The translations under genes were made by a program, and so were the position numbers. The notes below the pieces were generated by a model. It was not told where the DNA came from, did not search any database, and worked only from the letters and a program-made list of their open reading frames with translations. DNA of 64,000 bases from Pedobacter sp. Hv1 (GTDB lineage Bacteria > Bacteroidota > Bacteroidia > Sphingobacteriales > Sphingobacteriaceae): positions 434,001-498,000 of the forward strand of contig NZ_LLWP01000004.1 in assembly GCF_001412215.1 (NCBI RefSeq), written 5' to 3'. This document shows, one piece after another, positions 54,578-63,343 of the stretch. How positions within the stretch are numbered: the stretch's first letter is position 1; each line of letters begins with the position of its first letter.

Positions 54578-55153
54578 TTATACTGTTCTGCTTAAACTTA
54601 AAGCTGGGTATTTTGCTTTTAATCCTTCAAAAATTCCAAACATTAAAGCCGAGTAGCCTAAAGTACCGTACAAGAATTTCAATTCAAAAGGAATTGCTGC
54701 TACTAAACATGCCCAAAAGCCTGCTATAGTTTGTGGATAAAAAGTAGAACCGAACCAAACACCAAAATCTGAAACAATCCAGTGAATTAAAACCGCAGCT
54801 AAACCAGCACCTAAAACATTTGGAACATTTACTTTATTTACGATTAACTTTCCTACCAATACCATTAAAATAAAAGCAATATAAGTGTAATACCAACCTT
54901 GATAAAAACCGTAATCTATACCCATTGTAGCGGCAAGCCCTAAATCGCTAATCAACAAAACCAATACAGGTAATAAAAATGCTGAAATGTTATTTTTAAA
55001 ATAGGCACCTCCAAATAAGGCTACTGCTCCAATTCCAGAGAAATTGGCAATTAACTTAAAGTCTGGCGAAAGTGGTGCAATCACCCTTAACCCAACAATA
55101 AGCAACATAAACAATAACAATACTGGTGTTCTATAATTTGACTTATTTTCCAT
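54578..55153 (-). CDS. DUF6580-type membrane protein, possible vitamin transporter
   Basis: 191 residues from MENKSNYRTP (an ATG at 55174 adds 7 residues), about five or six membrane helices (for example LLLFMLLIVGLRVIAPL, IGAVALFGGAYFKN, VLGAGLAAVLIHWIVSDFGVWFG). Matches the DUF6580 'putative transport' family by memory; the layout is like small ECF-type substrate-binding components. Position below a cobalamin-uptake-like cluster suggests inner-membrane transport of cobalamin or a precursor; not proven. Confidence 0.65.
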   Translation of the reverse strand: MENKSNYRTPVLLLFMLLIVGLRVIAPLSPDFKLIANFSGIGAVALFGGAYFKNNISAFLLPVLVLLISDLGLAATMGIDYGFYQGWYYTYIAFILMVLVGKLIVNKVNVPNVLGAGLAAVLIHWIVSDFGVWFGSTFYPQTIAGFWACLVAAIPFELKFLYGTLGYSALMFGIFEGLKAKYPALSLSRTV

Positions 55154-55216
55154 TTTTATCGATTTAATGCACAAAGCTAAGATTTTTGTTTAATAAAATG
55201 CCTAGTATATAATTGT

Positions 55217-55344
55217 AAAGTAGGAAATGGGTAATAGTAAATAGGAAATAGATTAGTTTGATGCTTAACTAAACTGTTTATTTTAGAATTCACTCTATTT
55301 CCCATTACCTATTTCCATTCTCTCCATTCCCTATTCCCTATTCA
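55217..55344. repeat. Inverted low-complexity repeat block
   Basis: G/A-rich GGAAATGGGTAATAG-type units (55222-55251) face C/T-rich CTATTTCCCATTACC-type units (55296-55345). Together they are complementary and can fold into a long imperfect hairpin just after the propeller gene, perhaps acting as its terminator. Confidence 0.6.
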
Positions 55345-56655
55345 CTACTTAGGAAACACAATATCTGTAATCCATCGGCCCGCTTTTTTATACTGTTTTT
55401 TTACTTTCCCAGTTTGGTCAAAAATGTAAACATCGCTCCAGTTTTCCTCACCAGTAAACAATCCTGGACTATCGGCAATGTAAAGTTCGCCATTTTTTGG
55501 GTTTACTTTCCAAGCTGTTGCGAAACTGATCCCCACATTTCCAGGGTCCACAAATTCACTTGCTGTTTTAGTTGCTGTATTGAACCTGCAAATTACCCCT
55601 CTTGAGGTTTCTTGCCAATAGATATAATCGTCGTTACCAGATGCGGTAAGGATACCATTGGCAGGTAATTTATACGTAGTTGCAAGTTCAACCGAATCTA
55701 CCGCTTTTAGGTTTTGATCTAATTTAACAAATTTGGCTTTGTTGGTAAATCCTTGTACGACTACCCATGTTGTTTTACCCGCTGTATTTACTACACCAGC
55801 AACGTTTTCTTTGTAAGTGTATAACACTTTTACTTTACCATTATCAAGTTGAACCAATTGTTTTCCTGCCCCAGCAACAATAGACTGATTAATGGTATTG
55901 ATCGGCACCAAAGAAATGTCTTTTGAACCCTCAATTGGATCTGCAGCAATGCTTTTATTACTCAAGTCAACTGGATATAAACCAGGTTTTCTTCTATTGG
56001 TTACATTGGCATATCCTGTCTTCCCATCGGTAGTAGCAAAATAAGTAATTCCGGTAATGCCCGATTGACTAACTACATCTTTTAGCTTTAAGGTCTGGTC
56101 GTCCAGCACACTTAAATGGTTTGGCCCAGTTGCAGAGCTCACATAATATTGGTTGTTAAAATGATAAAGATTATTTGCCGATGACGACAGGGATAAACCT
56201 GGATTTACTTTCGAAAACACATCCAAGTTCAATAAACCTTGTTCATCAATATGCGAGATTTCGGCCGCACCACTCCCTGTTTTATCTGTATAACTTAACA
56301 GTAAAACACCATCTCCATAAGCTCCTAAAGCTTTAATGCGATAGGTTAAGGTAGTTGTACCAGCAGCATTGGTAGCCTGAAAAATTAAGGTATACACACC
56401 TGGCGTTGCTCTGTTAAACTTATAAGAAGCAGTATTTGCAATTTCTTTTCCATCTTCCAGCCATTGATAGGTATCTACCTGTCCGGTCATTTTTGGGTTA
56501 AGGATTAAGTCTTGCTTTATCTTTACAGACAACGCACCATCTCCTACTCGCTCATGGTTTAATACTATTGTGGCCATTTGTTCTTTTTTGCATGAAGCAG
56601 TAAACAATAGCACAAAAAGGAAGGCTGTAATATATCTTAAATGTACGTATTTCAT
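55345..56655 (-). CDS. PKD-domain plus beta-propeller surface lipoprotein (BtuG-like)
   Basis: 436 residues. Lipoprotein signal LFTASCKKEQ (Cys22, CKK). A PKD/Ig-like domain (about 40-110, YQWLEDGKEIANTASYKF, GVYTLIFQATNAAG), then a DUF5074-type propeller with IYWQETSRGVICRFN and GELYIADSPG. Last gene of the series led by the TonB receptor. Likely a surface ligand-binding protein of that uptake system. Confidence 0.72.
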   Translation of the reverse strand: MKYVHLRYITAFLFVLLFTASCKKEQMATIVLNHERVGDGALSVKIKQDLILNPKMTGQVDTYQWLEDGKEIANTASYKFNRATPGVYTLIFQATNAAGTTTLTYRIKALGAYGDGVLLLSYTDKTGSGAAEISHIDEQGLLNLDVFSKVNPGLSLSSSANNLYHFNNQYYVSSATGPNHLSVLDDQTLKLKDVVSQSGITGITYFATTDGKTGYANVTNRRKPGLYPVDLSNKSIAADPIEGSKDISLVPINTINQSIVAGAGKQLVQLDNGKVKVLYTYKENVAGVVNTAGKTTWVVVQGFTNKAKFVKLDQNLKAVDSVELATTYKLPANGILTASGNDDYIYWQETSRGVICRFNTATKTASEFVDPGNVGISFATAWKVNPKNGELYIADSPGLFTGEENWSDVYIFDQTGKVKKQYKKAGRWITDIVFPK

Positions 56656-56719
56656 AAATATTTGCTAACAGGCCCTTACAAAAGAGCCGATAAAATGAAT
56701 TATTCTATTTAATTTCTGA

Positions 56720-57817
56720 TTATTGATTAAACACAGTTACCGATGGGAAATAATAGCCGTCGTAAGCAATGGTCTTCTTCAAATTTCCGGCAGGATCATA
56801 AAAGAAAAGGTTATTGATGGCAAAATTAGCGCCGAAACCAGATTGTACGGTTTGGATAATGATTTGATTCTGTTTGCTGTCAAAACCGATGCCTTTGCCA
56901 TAAAAGATCTGCTTGGCAGGATTGGTAATCAACGGCGCATCTATCGAAGCGTTGTTACCAGAAACATATTTATAAACTTCGCTACCACCGCTGAAACTTG
57001 CATTCTTTAAAAGATACACGGCATTTTCTTTAGTTGAAGCCACAATTGAACTTGGATGCCAAGCACCCCATGAAGCATAGGTAGTAAATTTAAGATCAAC
57101 GCTATCTTTAACCAAGGTTTGAGGATCGATCTGATAAAGGTATTTACCACCTGTATACCAAACTTTACCATTGGGTGTTTGTACAAAGCCCATGGTTACA
57201 TTTTTTACTTTTTGGTTCAAGCTGTAATCGTCTGCATTAAAAATCAGCATTCCATTAGTTGCACTGTGCATAAAAATGTATTTACCTGCTTTTAGCATAT
57301 CACCAATCTGTCCATCTGCACCTACCAATTTATTATTGGTGCTCATGGTGTTAAGATTCAACATATACACGCCTGAAGAGCTACTTAAAAGGCCTGTATT
57401 TTCGTCAATTCCTAAAAAGGCACGCCAATCATTACCACCTTTAGCATCAATACGGCCTTTTTCTTTAAACGTATTAGGGTCTACCACCACTACTGGCCCG
57501 CCAACCTTGCTTACCAAGTACATGTTACCTTTATAGATACTTCCAAATTGCAAAGTTGAACTTGCCGGATTTAAATCCTTAGTAGGGTTTTCTCTTTTAA
57601 AGATACTATCTGTTAATTTTCCAGTATCGTAGCTATAAAAATTCACTTCTCCGGTTCCGTGACCAAACCAGCCTTCGTTAACAATAAAAAAGCCATTTTC
57701 ATATTTGCCTTTAGCTACAGGCGCTGGTTCTTGGATATCGTCTTTTTGACAAGAAAAGAGACAAAGTGCGAATAATGTTAATGATAAAATAGATGTTCGT
57801 AGTGTAAATTGTTTCAT
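56720..57817 (-). CDS. DUF5074 beta-propeller lipoprotein (BtuG-like)
   Basis: 365 residues. Lipoprotein signal CLFSCQKDD (Cys23). Begins with GFFIVNEGWFGHGTGEVNFYS and continues with repeated YxIDPxTxxV-type blades, typical of DUF5074/YncE-like propellers. BtuG of Bacteroides, which captures cobalamin on the BtuB receptor, is of this type; that function is inferred here from family and context. Confidence 0.75.
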   Translation of the reverse strand: MKQFTLRTSILSLTLFALCLFSCQKDDIQEPAPVAKGKYENGFFIVNEGWFGHGTGEVNFYSYDTGKLTDSIFKRENPTKDLNPASSTLQFGSIYKGNMYLVSKVGGPVVVVDPNTFKEKGRIDAKGGNDWRAFLGIDENTGLLSSSSGVYMLNLNTMSTNNKLVGADGQIGDMLKAGKYIFMHSATNGMLIFNADDYSLNQKVKNVTMGFVQTPNGKVWYTGGKYLYQIDPQTLVKDSVDLKFTTYASWGAWHPSSIVASTKENAVYLLKNASFSGGSEVYKYVSGNNASIDAPLITNPAKQIFYGKGIGFDSKQNQIIIQTVQSGFGANFAINNLFFYDPAGNLKKTIAYDGYYFPSVTVFNQ

Positions 57818-57837
57818 TTGGTATTTGTGTTTTATTC

Positions 57838-58971
57838 TTATTTGATATTTAAATCTGTTGCACCTTTAATTTCTGTCGAAATTTCACCCAATAATCCATT
57901 TCCTTTTTCATTTTGGCCTGTGTATACTTTCACAAAATCAATGGTTTTCAAGTCTACCTTTTTCCCATTTTGATCTACTGCCCACGAAATATCAAAACCA
58001 TTGTAACGATTGGTCTGGTAGTCATCACCTAAAGACCAACTATCGGTATAACCCCAAGAAAAGGCATCATTTACAAAGATGCTTCCTACCTTACCCCATG
58101 TAGACCTCAACAGGCTTCCTTTAAAGGTTAATGTCTCTTGGTTAGGCGCAAACTCTGGATAGTAATTGTGTTTATGGAAATTATTGATTTCTACTGCACC
58201 ACTATTGCCCTGGTTATCTGTCCAAGTTACATTGGCATAACCTTTAGGGTTGGTATAGGTAATTTCGTAGTTTTTAATAGTTGTTGGATGGTTATATTCA
58301 CTTCCTGCCAATTCAAACCATTCATCATCGGGCAAGCCATTTCCATTTTTATCTTGACTTACCATTACAATGCCTGGTTCTGCCCATTGTGTTGTTCCAC
58401 CTATCGGATTGCCATAAATAGCTAAATCATTCCCATTTTGGTTGACTACAGAATGATCGAAACCAAAAATAACGTAACCTCCATAGGCTCCAAGTGTTAA
58501 TAAGTTATTGGTATTGCCAATTAGTTTTTGTGCCTGAGCTAAAGAACCTACCGGTGCTTCGTTGATAAACTGACCTGGTGCCGGCAAGTATTCGAATATT
58601 CTGCTGATGTATTTACTACTCGTTGGAGAAACACCTACTACTGGAATGGGCACTTCAATTTTATAAGTATGTGTAAAAACACCTGTAGCATTCGTCGCCT
58701 TATAAGCTAAGGTATAACTTCCTGCACTGTTAGGATTAAATACATAAAAATTGGTGTTACTTACTGTTTTTCCATCTAACTGCCATTCGTGTGTATAGTT
58801 GATTTCTCCGTTAGCACTTGCCACAAACGGATATTTAGCATTTACTGCAACCGTAACACTACCTACAGGAATAGACAAGATAGGTTCTGGTAGCGGATCA
58901 GCATTTTTTTTACAAGAAAATAGAGTCGTAGCTATGGCTAGCACGAGGAGTGTAGAATATTTAAACTTCAT
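57838..58971 (-). CDS. PKD-type surface protein, BT1956-like
   Basis: 377 residues. Signal LFSCKKNAD (Cys20). A PKD domain (about 30-110), then a family-specific domain: YISRIFEYLPAPGQFINE, GGYVIFGFDHSV, WAEPGIVMVSQDKNGNGLPDD (calcium-loop-like), WFELAGSEY and FDISWAVDQNGKKVDL. The adjacent 314-aa protein is a PKD-less paralogue. Proteins of this type accompany BtuB/BtuG in Bacteroides B12 loci. Function within the complex unknown. Confidence 0.7.
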   Translation of the reverse strand: MKFKYSTLLVLAIATTLFSCKKNADPLPEPILSIPVGSVTVAVNAKYPFVASANGEINYTHEWQLDGKTVSNTNFYVFNPNSAGSYTLAYKATNATGVFTHTYKIEVPIPVVGVSPTSSKYISRIFEYLPAPGQFINEAPVGSLAQAQKLIGNTNNLLTLGAYGGYVIFGFDHSVVNQNGNDLAIYGNPIGGTTQWAEPGIVMVSQDKNGNGLPDDEWFELAGSEYNHPTTIKNYEITYTNPKGYANVTWTDNQGNSGAVEINNFHKHNYYPEFAPNQETLTFKGSLLRSTWGKVGSIFVNDAFSWGYTDSWSLGDDYQTNRYNGFDISWAVDQNGKKVDLKTIDFVKVYTGQNEKGNGLLGEISTEIKGATDLNIK

Positions 58972-58992
58972 TTAAGGGTATATTAAGATGAT

Positions 58993-59937
58993 TTATTTTT
59001 TCTGTTGTTGATACAACTTGATGTCTATTGCCCCGGCAATTTCTGTTGAAATTTCGCCAAGGTAACGTGAGCGTGCATTGTCGGTAATTGGATGGTATGG
59101 ATTGCCATTACAGTTCTGTCCGGTATAAACTTTCACAAAATCTATCGCTGTTAAAGCCACTTTTTGGCCATTCTTGTTCACTGCCCAATCAATATCAAAA
59201 GTATTGTAACCTCTGCCTAGTTCGTTTTGTAGTTTCAAGTATTCTGATGAGCCACTATCTGTATAACCAAATGCAAATGGCTGATTGGTGATGATACCTC
59301 CATCTTTTAAGGTGTTTTTAAGTAAAGTACCTTCAAAAGAAACTTCATTGCCTGCATACCCTAATGGATACCAGTCTTGTAAATGAAAACCATTTTTTAA
59401 AATATAGCCTGTTCCACCCTTATTGTCTGTCCACTTAATATCGTCACCACCAGTTGGCTTGTAATAGGTAATCTTGTAATTTTTAATTGTTTCGGAACTC
59501 GCATATTCGCTTCCAGCCAATTCTAACCACTCTCCATCGTCTGGTAAACCATTTTTGTTAACATCTTGCATTACACAAACAATTCCAGGTTCTGCCCACT
59601 CCATACCCACACCTATTAACGGATTACCAAAAATACCAAGGTCGTGACCACTGCCATTCTGAATAGCATGGTCGAAACCAAAAATAACATAGCCACCAAA
59701 ACCACCTAAAGAAAGTAAACCATTGTCTACAGTTCCAATTAAACTTTTGGCCTTATCTAATGTGCCATAACTAGGATCGTTGATGAATTGGCCTGGAGCA
59801 GGTTTATACTCGAATATTTTAGAGATATAAGGACTTTGCTTTACTTCTGGCTCTGCTTCTTTGCTTTTTTTACAAGAATAAACTAGTACTACAAGTAGCA
59901 TCAAAAGCAGTAATCTTATTTTAAAAATAATTTTCAT
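58993..59937 (-). CDS. Surface protein paralogue without PKD domain
   Basis: 314 residues. Signal VLVYSCKKSKEAEPE (Cys22). Same core as the neighbour: YISKIFEYKPAPGQFIND, GGYVIFGFDHAIQ, WAEPGIVCVMQDVNKNGLPDD, FDIDWAVNKNGQKV, but the PKD domain is missing. The pair arose by duplication or domain loss. It begins 5 bp before the propeller gene stop upstream. Confidence 0.7.
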   Translation of the reverse strand: MKIIFKIRLLLLMLLVVLVYSCKKSKEAEPEVKQSPYISKIFEYKPAPGQFINDPSYGTLDKAKSLIGTVDNGLLSLGGFGGYVIFGFDHAIQNGSGHDLGIFGNPLIGVGMEWAEPGIVCVMQDVNKNGLPDDGEWLELAGSEYASSETIKNYKITYYKPTGGDDIKWTDNKGGTGYILKNGFHLQDWYPLGYAGNEVSFEGTLLKNTLKDGGIITNQPFAFGYTDSGSSEYLKLQNELGRGYNTFDIDWAVNKNGQKVALTAIDFVKVYTGQNCNGNPYHPITDNARSRYLGEISTEIAGAIDIKLYQQQKK

Positions 59938-59942
59938 GATTG

Positions 59943-61070
59943 TTATTTATAGGTATAAGTAAAAACGGCATGTTGTGGTAGGCCAGCTGTTGCAAAACTG
60001 TATTTCGTTTTTCCATCTAAGCCAAAAACATAGGCTTTACCAGTACTACCATTGTTACCTTCAGAATCGGCAACTACTACCGAACCATCAAATGGATTAA
60101 CTGTTAAACCATACATGGTGGCAATGGTCGTTCCATCAGTAATTAAACTATTGCCTAATTTCCCTGTAGATAGGTCGATCGGTCTAACAGTAGATTTGTT
60201 GTACACATCTTTTGTTACCCAAGCCTGATCTTTTACAATATTTATAGTGCCTAAATCATATTTTTCTATTTGGGTTACCGCATCTGTGTTGCTATTGATC
60301 CGAACCAATGTAGGATCATTGAAAATGGTAAAATCCTGCCAAGTGATCACATATAAATCGCCATTATTTGCGGCTGCAATTCTTGCTGGGTTATTGCCCA
60401 CTTCAATATCTTTTACTTTTGTAAAAGTGTTCAAGTCAATTACCGTTACTTTAGATTTTAATCCATTTGGATAATAAGGATGGGATGAATTGGTTACATA
60501 AAGTTTGCCATTGGCTACAGCCAAACCTTCCAAACCTTCTGCTTTTTTGGTGCCATTCATCAATTGCAATTCACCATCAACAGTCAATGAAGCGGTATCT
60601 ATTCTACTAATTTTACCATCGTAACGAGACACATAGGCTTTATCTTTATAGAAAGTGATATAACGTGGCATAAAACCATCATTGGTGCTATTAAAAGAAA
60701 TTCTTTTGAGCGATTTACAGGTAGCAATATCCATCACATCAATAAATGATTTGGCTTCGCCCTGTGTACCACTCACCACACAGTACATTTTACTGCCATA
60801 AGCTTTCAGATCGTTAGCTGTTTCTCCCAAAGCGGCTTTATTAACCCTACTGTAGATATCTTTTTCCACTTTATTAGTAGCAATGTCATAGTACGAAATT
60901 GCGCTGTTGTTCTGACCCCATAAACCTTCGCACAACATATAAATACCTTTGGTGCCAGAAATTTCCGGCACTTTAGGTGTAATTGAGCGTTCTTTTTTAC
61001 AGGCACTTAACAGCATTGCTACTGCTAAGAATACAAGCACAACTCTTTTAAAGCAATTGAGATGAATCAT
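59943..61070 (-). CDS. DUF5074/YncE-like beta-propeller lipoprotein (tandem copy B)
   Basis: 375 residues. Signal AMLLSACKKERS (Cys24). GTKGIYMLCEGLWGQNNSAISYYD, then blades KMYCVVSGTQG, KAYVSRYDGKISRIDT, GKLYVTNSSHPYYPNG. Very similar to the next gene upstream (copy A). BtuG-like cobalamin-capture role inferred. Confidence 0.78.
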   Translation of the reverse strand: MIHLNCFKRVVLVFLAVAMLLSACKKERSITPKVPEISGTKGIYMLCEGLWGQNNSAISYYDIATNKVEKDIYSRVNKAALGETANDLKAYGSKMYCVVSGTQGEAKSFIDVMDIATCKSLKRISFNSTNDGFMPRYITFYKDKAYVSRYDGKISRIDTASLTVDGELQLMNGTKKAEGLEGLAVANGKLYVTNSSHPYYPNGLKSKVTVIDLNTFTKVKDIEVGNNPARIAAANNGDLYVITWQDFTIFNDPTLVRINSNTDAVTQIEKYDLGTINIVKDQAWVTKDVYNKSTVRPIDLSTGKLGNSLITDGTTIATMYGLTVNPFDGSVVVADSEGNNGSTGKAYVFGLDGKTKYSFATAGLPQHAVFTYTYK

Positions 61071-61076
61071 ATTGGC

Positions 61077-62201
61077 TTATTTATAGCTGTAATTGAATAC
61101 TGCAGTTTGTGGTCCTTCGCCGGTAGCAAAACTGAATTTCTTTTTACCATCGGCACCAAATACAAAAGCTGTTTTAGTTGCACCTGCATTATTGCTAACC
61201 ACTACCGTATTATCAAAAGGATTAATGGTAATACCATAAGGCGAGCTAACTACAGTACCATCGGTAATTAATGCATTACCCAATTTACCAGTTGTTAAAT
61301 TAAGCGATCTAATCTCTGCACTACCACTATAAAGATCTTTGGTTACCCACGCTTGGCTTTTTGCTATAGTTATTGCACCTAGATCATATTCTTCTGTCTG
61401 TGTTACCGCATCGGTAATACTATTTATTCTAACTAGGGTTGGTTTGTTGGTTTGTCCATATACATTCCAGGTAATTGCATATACATCACCATTGGCTGCG
61501 GTTGCAATTTTTGATGGATTTGGACCTACTTCAATATCTTTTGTTTTTTTGAATGTTGCCAGATCTACCACAGTCACTTTTGTTTTTAAGCTATTTGGGC
61601 TAGCATAATCATTTACCGCATTGGTTACATACAGTTTGCCATTGGCTACGGTAATTCCCTCTAAAACGGCTGCTTTATTGGTACCATTCATCAACTGTAG
61701 TTCTGAATCTACTGTCATGGTAGCAGTATCAATCCGACTGATTACACCATCATATCTAGATACATAAGCCTTGTTCTGGTAAAAGGTAACATAACGTGGG
61801 ATATCTAAATTAGTCGCCCCATTAAATGAAATTCTTTTTAATGATTTACCAGTAGCAATACTCATCACATCTACAAAAGAATTATTACTCCCTTTAATAC
61901 CGCTCACTACACAGTACATTTTACTACCATAAGCTTGTAGGTCATTTGCAGTTTCGCCCAAATTAGTGGCATTAACTTTACTATAAATATCCGCTTCTAC
62001 TGTACCCTTAGCTATATCATAATAAGCTATTGTACTGTTATTCCTATTCCATAAACCCTCAGACAATACGTAGATACCTTTGGTACCTGAAATTTCTGGC
62101 GCTGCCTTTTCAATCTGACGGTCTTTTTTACACGAGCTAAATAGTAGCACTACGGCTACAAATGCAAGGGAAGTTGTTTTAAGGTAATTGTTAAATTTCA
62201 T
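61077..62201 (-). CDS. DUF5074/YncE-like beta-propeller lipoprotein (tandem copy A)
   Basis: 374 residues from MKFNNYLKTTSLAFV; the frame is open to 62294, but the additional 31 residues overlap the previous gene and lack a signal. Signal LLFSSCKKDRQ. GTKGIYVLSEGLWNRNNSTIAYYD and KAYVSRYDGVISRIDT are nearly those of copy B, so this is a tandem duplication. The two stops and starts are 6 bp apart. Confidence 0.8.
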   Translation of the reverse strand: MKFNNYLKTTSLAFVAVVLLFSSCKKDRQIEKAAPEISGTKGIYVLSEGLWNRNNSTIAYYDIAKGTVEADIYSKVNATNLGETANDLQAYGSKMYCVVSGIKGSNNSFVDVMSIATGKSLKRISFNGATNLDIPRYVTFYQNKAYVSRYDGVISRIDTATMTVDSELQLMNGTNKAAVLEGITVANGKLYVTNAVNDYASPNSLKTKVTVVDLATFKKTKDIEVGPNPSKIATAANGDVYAITWNVYGQTNKPTLVRINSITDAVTQTEEYDLGAITIAKSQAWVTKDLYSGSAEIRSLNLTTGKLGNALITDGTVVSSPYGITINPFDNTVVVSNNAGATKTAFVFGADGKKKFSFATGEGPQTAVFNYSYK

Positions 62202-62215
62202 ACTATATTTATTTA

Positions 62216-63343
62216 TTAGTTTACAAAAGCAATGTGGGCTGGTATATCTCCAGTGGTTACCGACCATTTTAATTTTCCGAGAGCATTGTAACAATGGAGT
62301 TTACCTGGAGTAACATAATCTTTGGCGTCTGTTACGTAAACATCTTTATTGGCATGGTTTACTGCAATACCATAGGGTACCTTGATATTCTTTTCTGTAC
62401 CATCAGTGATGAACTTTCTATCCAACAATATTTCATTTTTGGTATCGATCATGTTATAACTGATCTTATTTTTACCTTCTATATAATTCCATTCTGTGCT
62501 ATAGATATAGGCTAAATCATCATCAATGGTCAAATTACTGGCTGCAATATTGAAGACCTTTTTTACCTGGTCTGTTTGAGTATCCAAAACCAAGAGTTTA
62601 GATGGAATGGTATAATAATCTCCTCTTGAGGTGATGTACAGATCGCCATAACGATCTGCTTTGAGGCGATGCAGATTAATGGCCACCTCAATTTTTTTCA
62701 CTTCCTTAAAACTATCCAGATCTATTACAGACACCGTACTTTCGTAATGTGGTGGGCTATAACCTCCAGAATTAGCGATATAAAGTTTGTTGTTAACAAT
62801 AGCCATTTCTTCTGGCTGTCGGCCAACTTCAACGGTACGGTTAATCGTTAGACTTGTGGTATCAATCTCTGCCACCATTCCATTGGGTGCCGTTGGATCG
62901 CCAACCTTGCCCAGGTAAGCACTTACATAAGCCTTACCCTTGTTAAAAGTAACGTAACGACAATTGGTGATATTGATCTGCCCCAAACGTTTACCCGTTT
63001 TGGCATTTAATACTTCTACCTTATTCGAAATATTGACTACGATATATAATTTCGATCCATAAATGGCAATATCATTACCTACATCTCCCAAACCTTTTGT
63101 GGCTTCTGGATTAACCTGATTGTACAAATTTCTGGTATAAACGCCATTCACCAAGTCTAGGTAATCTAAAGAGGCCTTGTTCATGTTCATATTGCCTTCA
63201 TTAACGAGGTAAAATCCTTTGATCACAGCATTGGGATCAGGCTCTACCCTGCTTACTTCTGCAGGCAGTGGTTGTGGTTCTTTTCTACATGAGGTGAGAA
63301 AGAGGATAAAAACACCTAGATATTTTAAATGATTTAACCTCAT
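62216..63343 (-). CDS. DUF5074 beta-propeller lipoprotein next to the TonB receptor
   Basis: 375 residues. Signal FLTSCRKEPQ (Cys19). KGFYLVNEGNMNMNKASLDYLD, then VEVGRQPEEMAIVNNKLYIANSGG and other blades. Its ATG overlaps the receptor stop by 4 bp (ATGA at 63340-63343), the position held by btuG next to btuB in Bacteroides, so it is the best BtuG counterpart of the set. It is more divergent from copies A and B than they are from each other. Confidence 0.8.
   Translation of the reverse strand: MRLNHLKYLGVFILFLTSCRKEPQPLPAEVSRVEPDPNAVIKGFYLVNEGNMNMNKASLDYLDLVNGVYTRNLYNQVNPEATKGLGDVGNDIAIYGSKLYIVVNISNKVEVLNAKTGKRLGQINITNCRYVTFNKGKAYVSAYLGKVGDPTAPNGMVAEIDTTSLTINRTVEVGRQPEEMAIVNNKLYIANSGGYSPPHYESTVSVIDLDSFKEVKKIEVAINLHRLKADRYGDLYITSRGDYYTIPSKLLVLDTQTDQVKKVFNIAASNLTIDDDLAYIYSTEWNYIEGKNKISYNMIDTKNEILLDRKFITDGTEKNIKVPYGIAVNHANKDVYVTDAKDYVTPGKLHCYNALGKLKWSVTTGDIPAHIAFVN

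Noticed and set aside
55154..55344. Cobalamin riboswitch before the DUF6580 gene
   Set aside because: Only low-complexity repeats are present; no B12-box-like sequence was seen. One may lie upstream of the receptor, outside the window.
62202..62294. Extension of propeller copy A
   Set aside because: Runs into the previous gene and would bury the lipoprotein signal.
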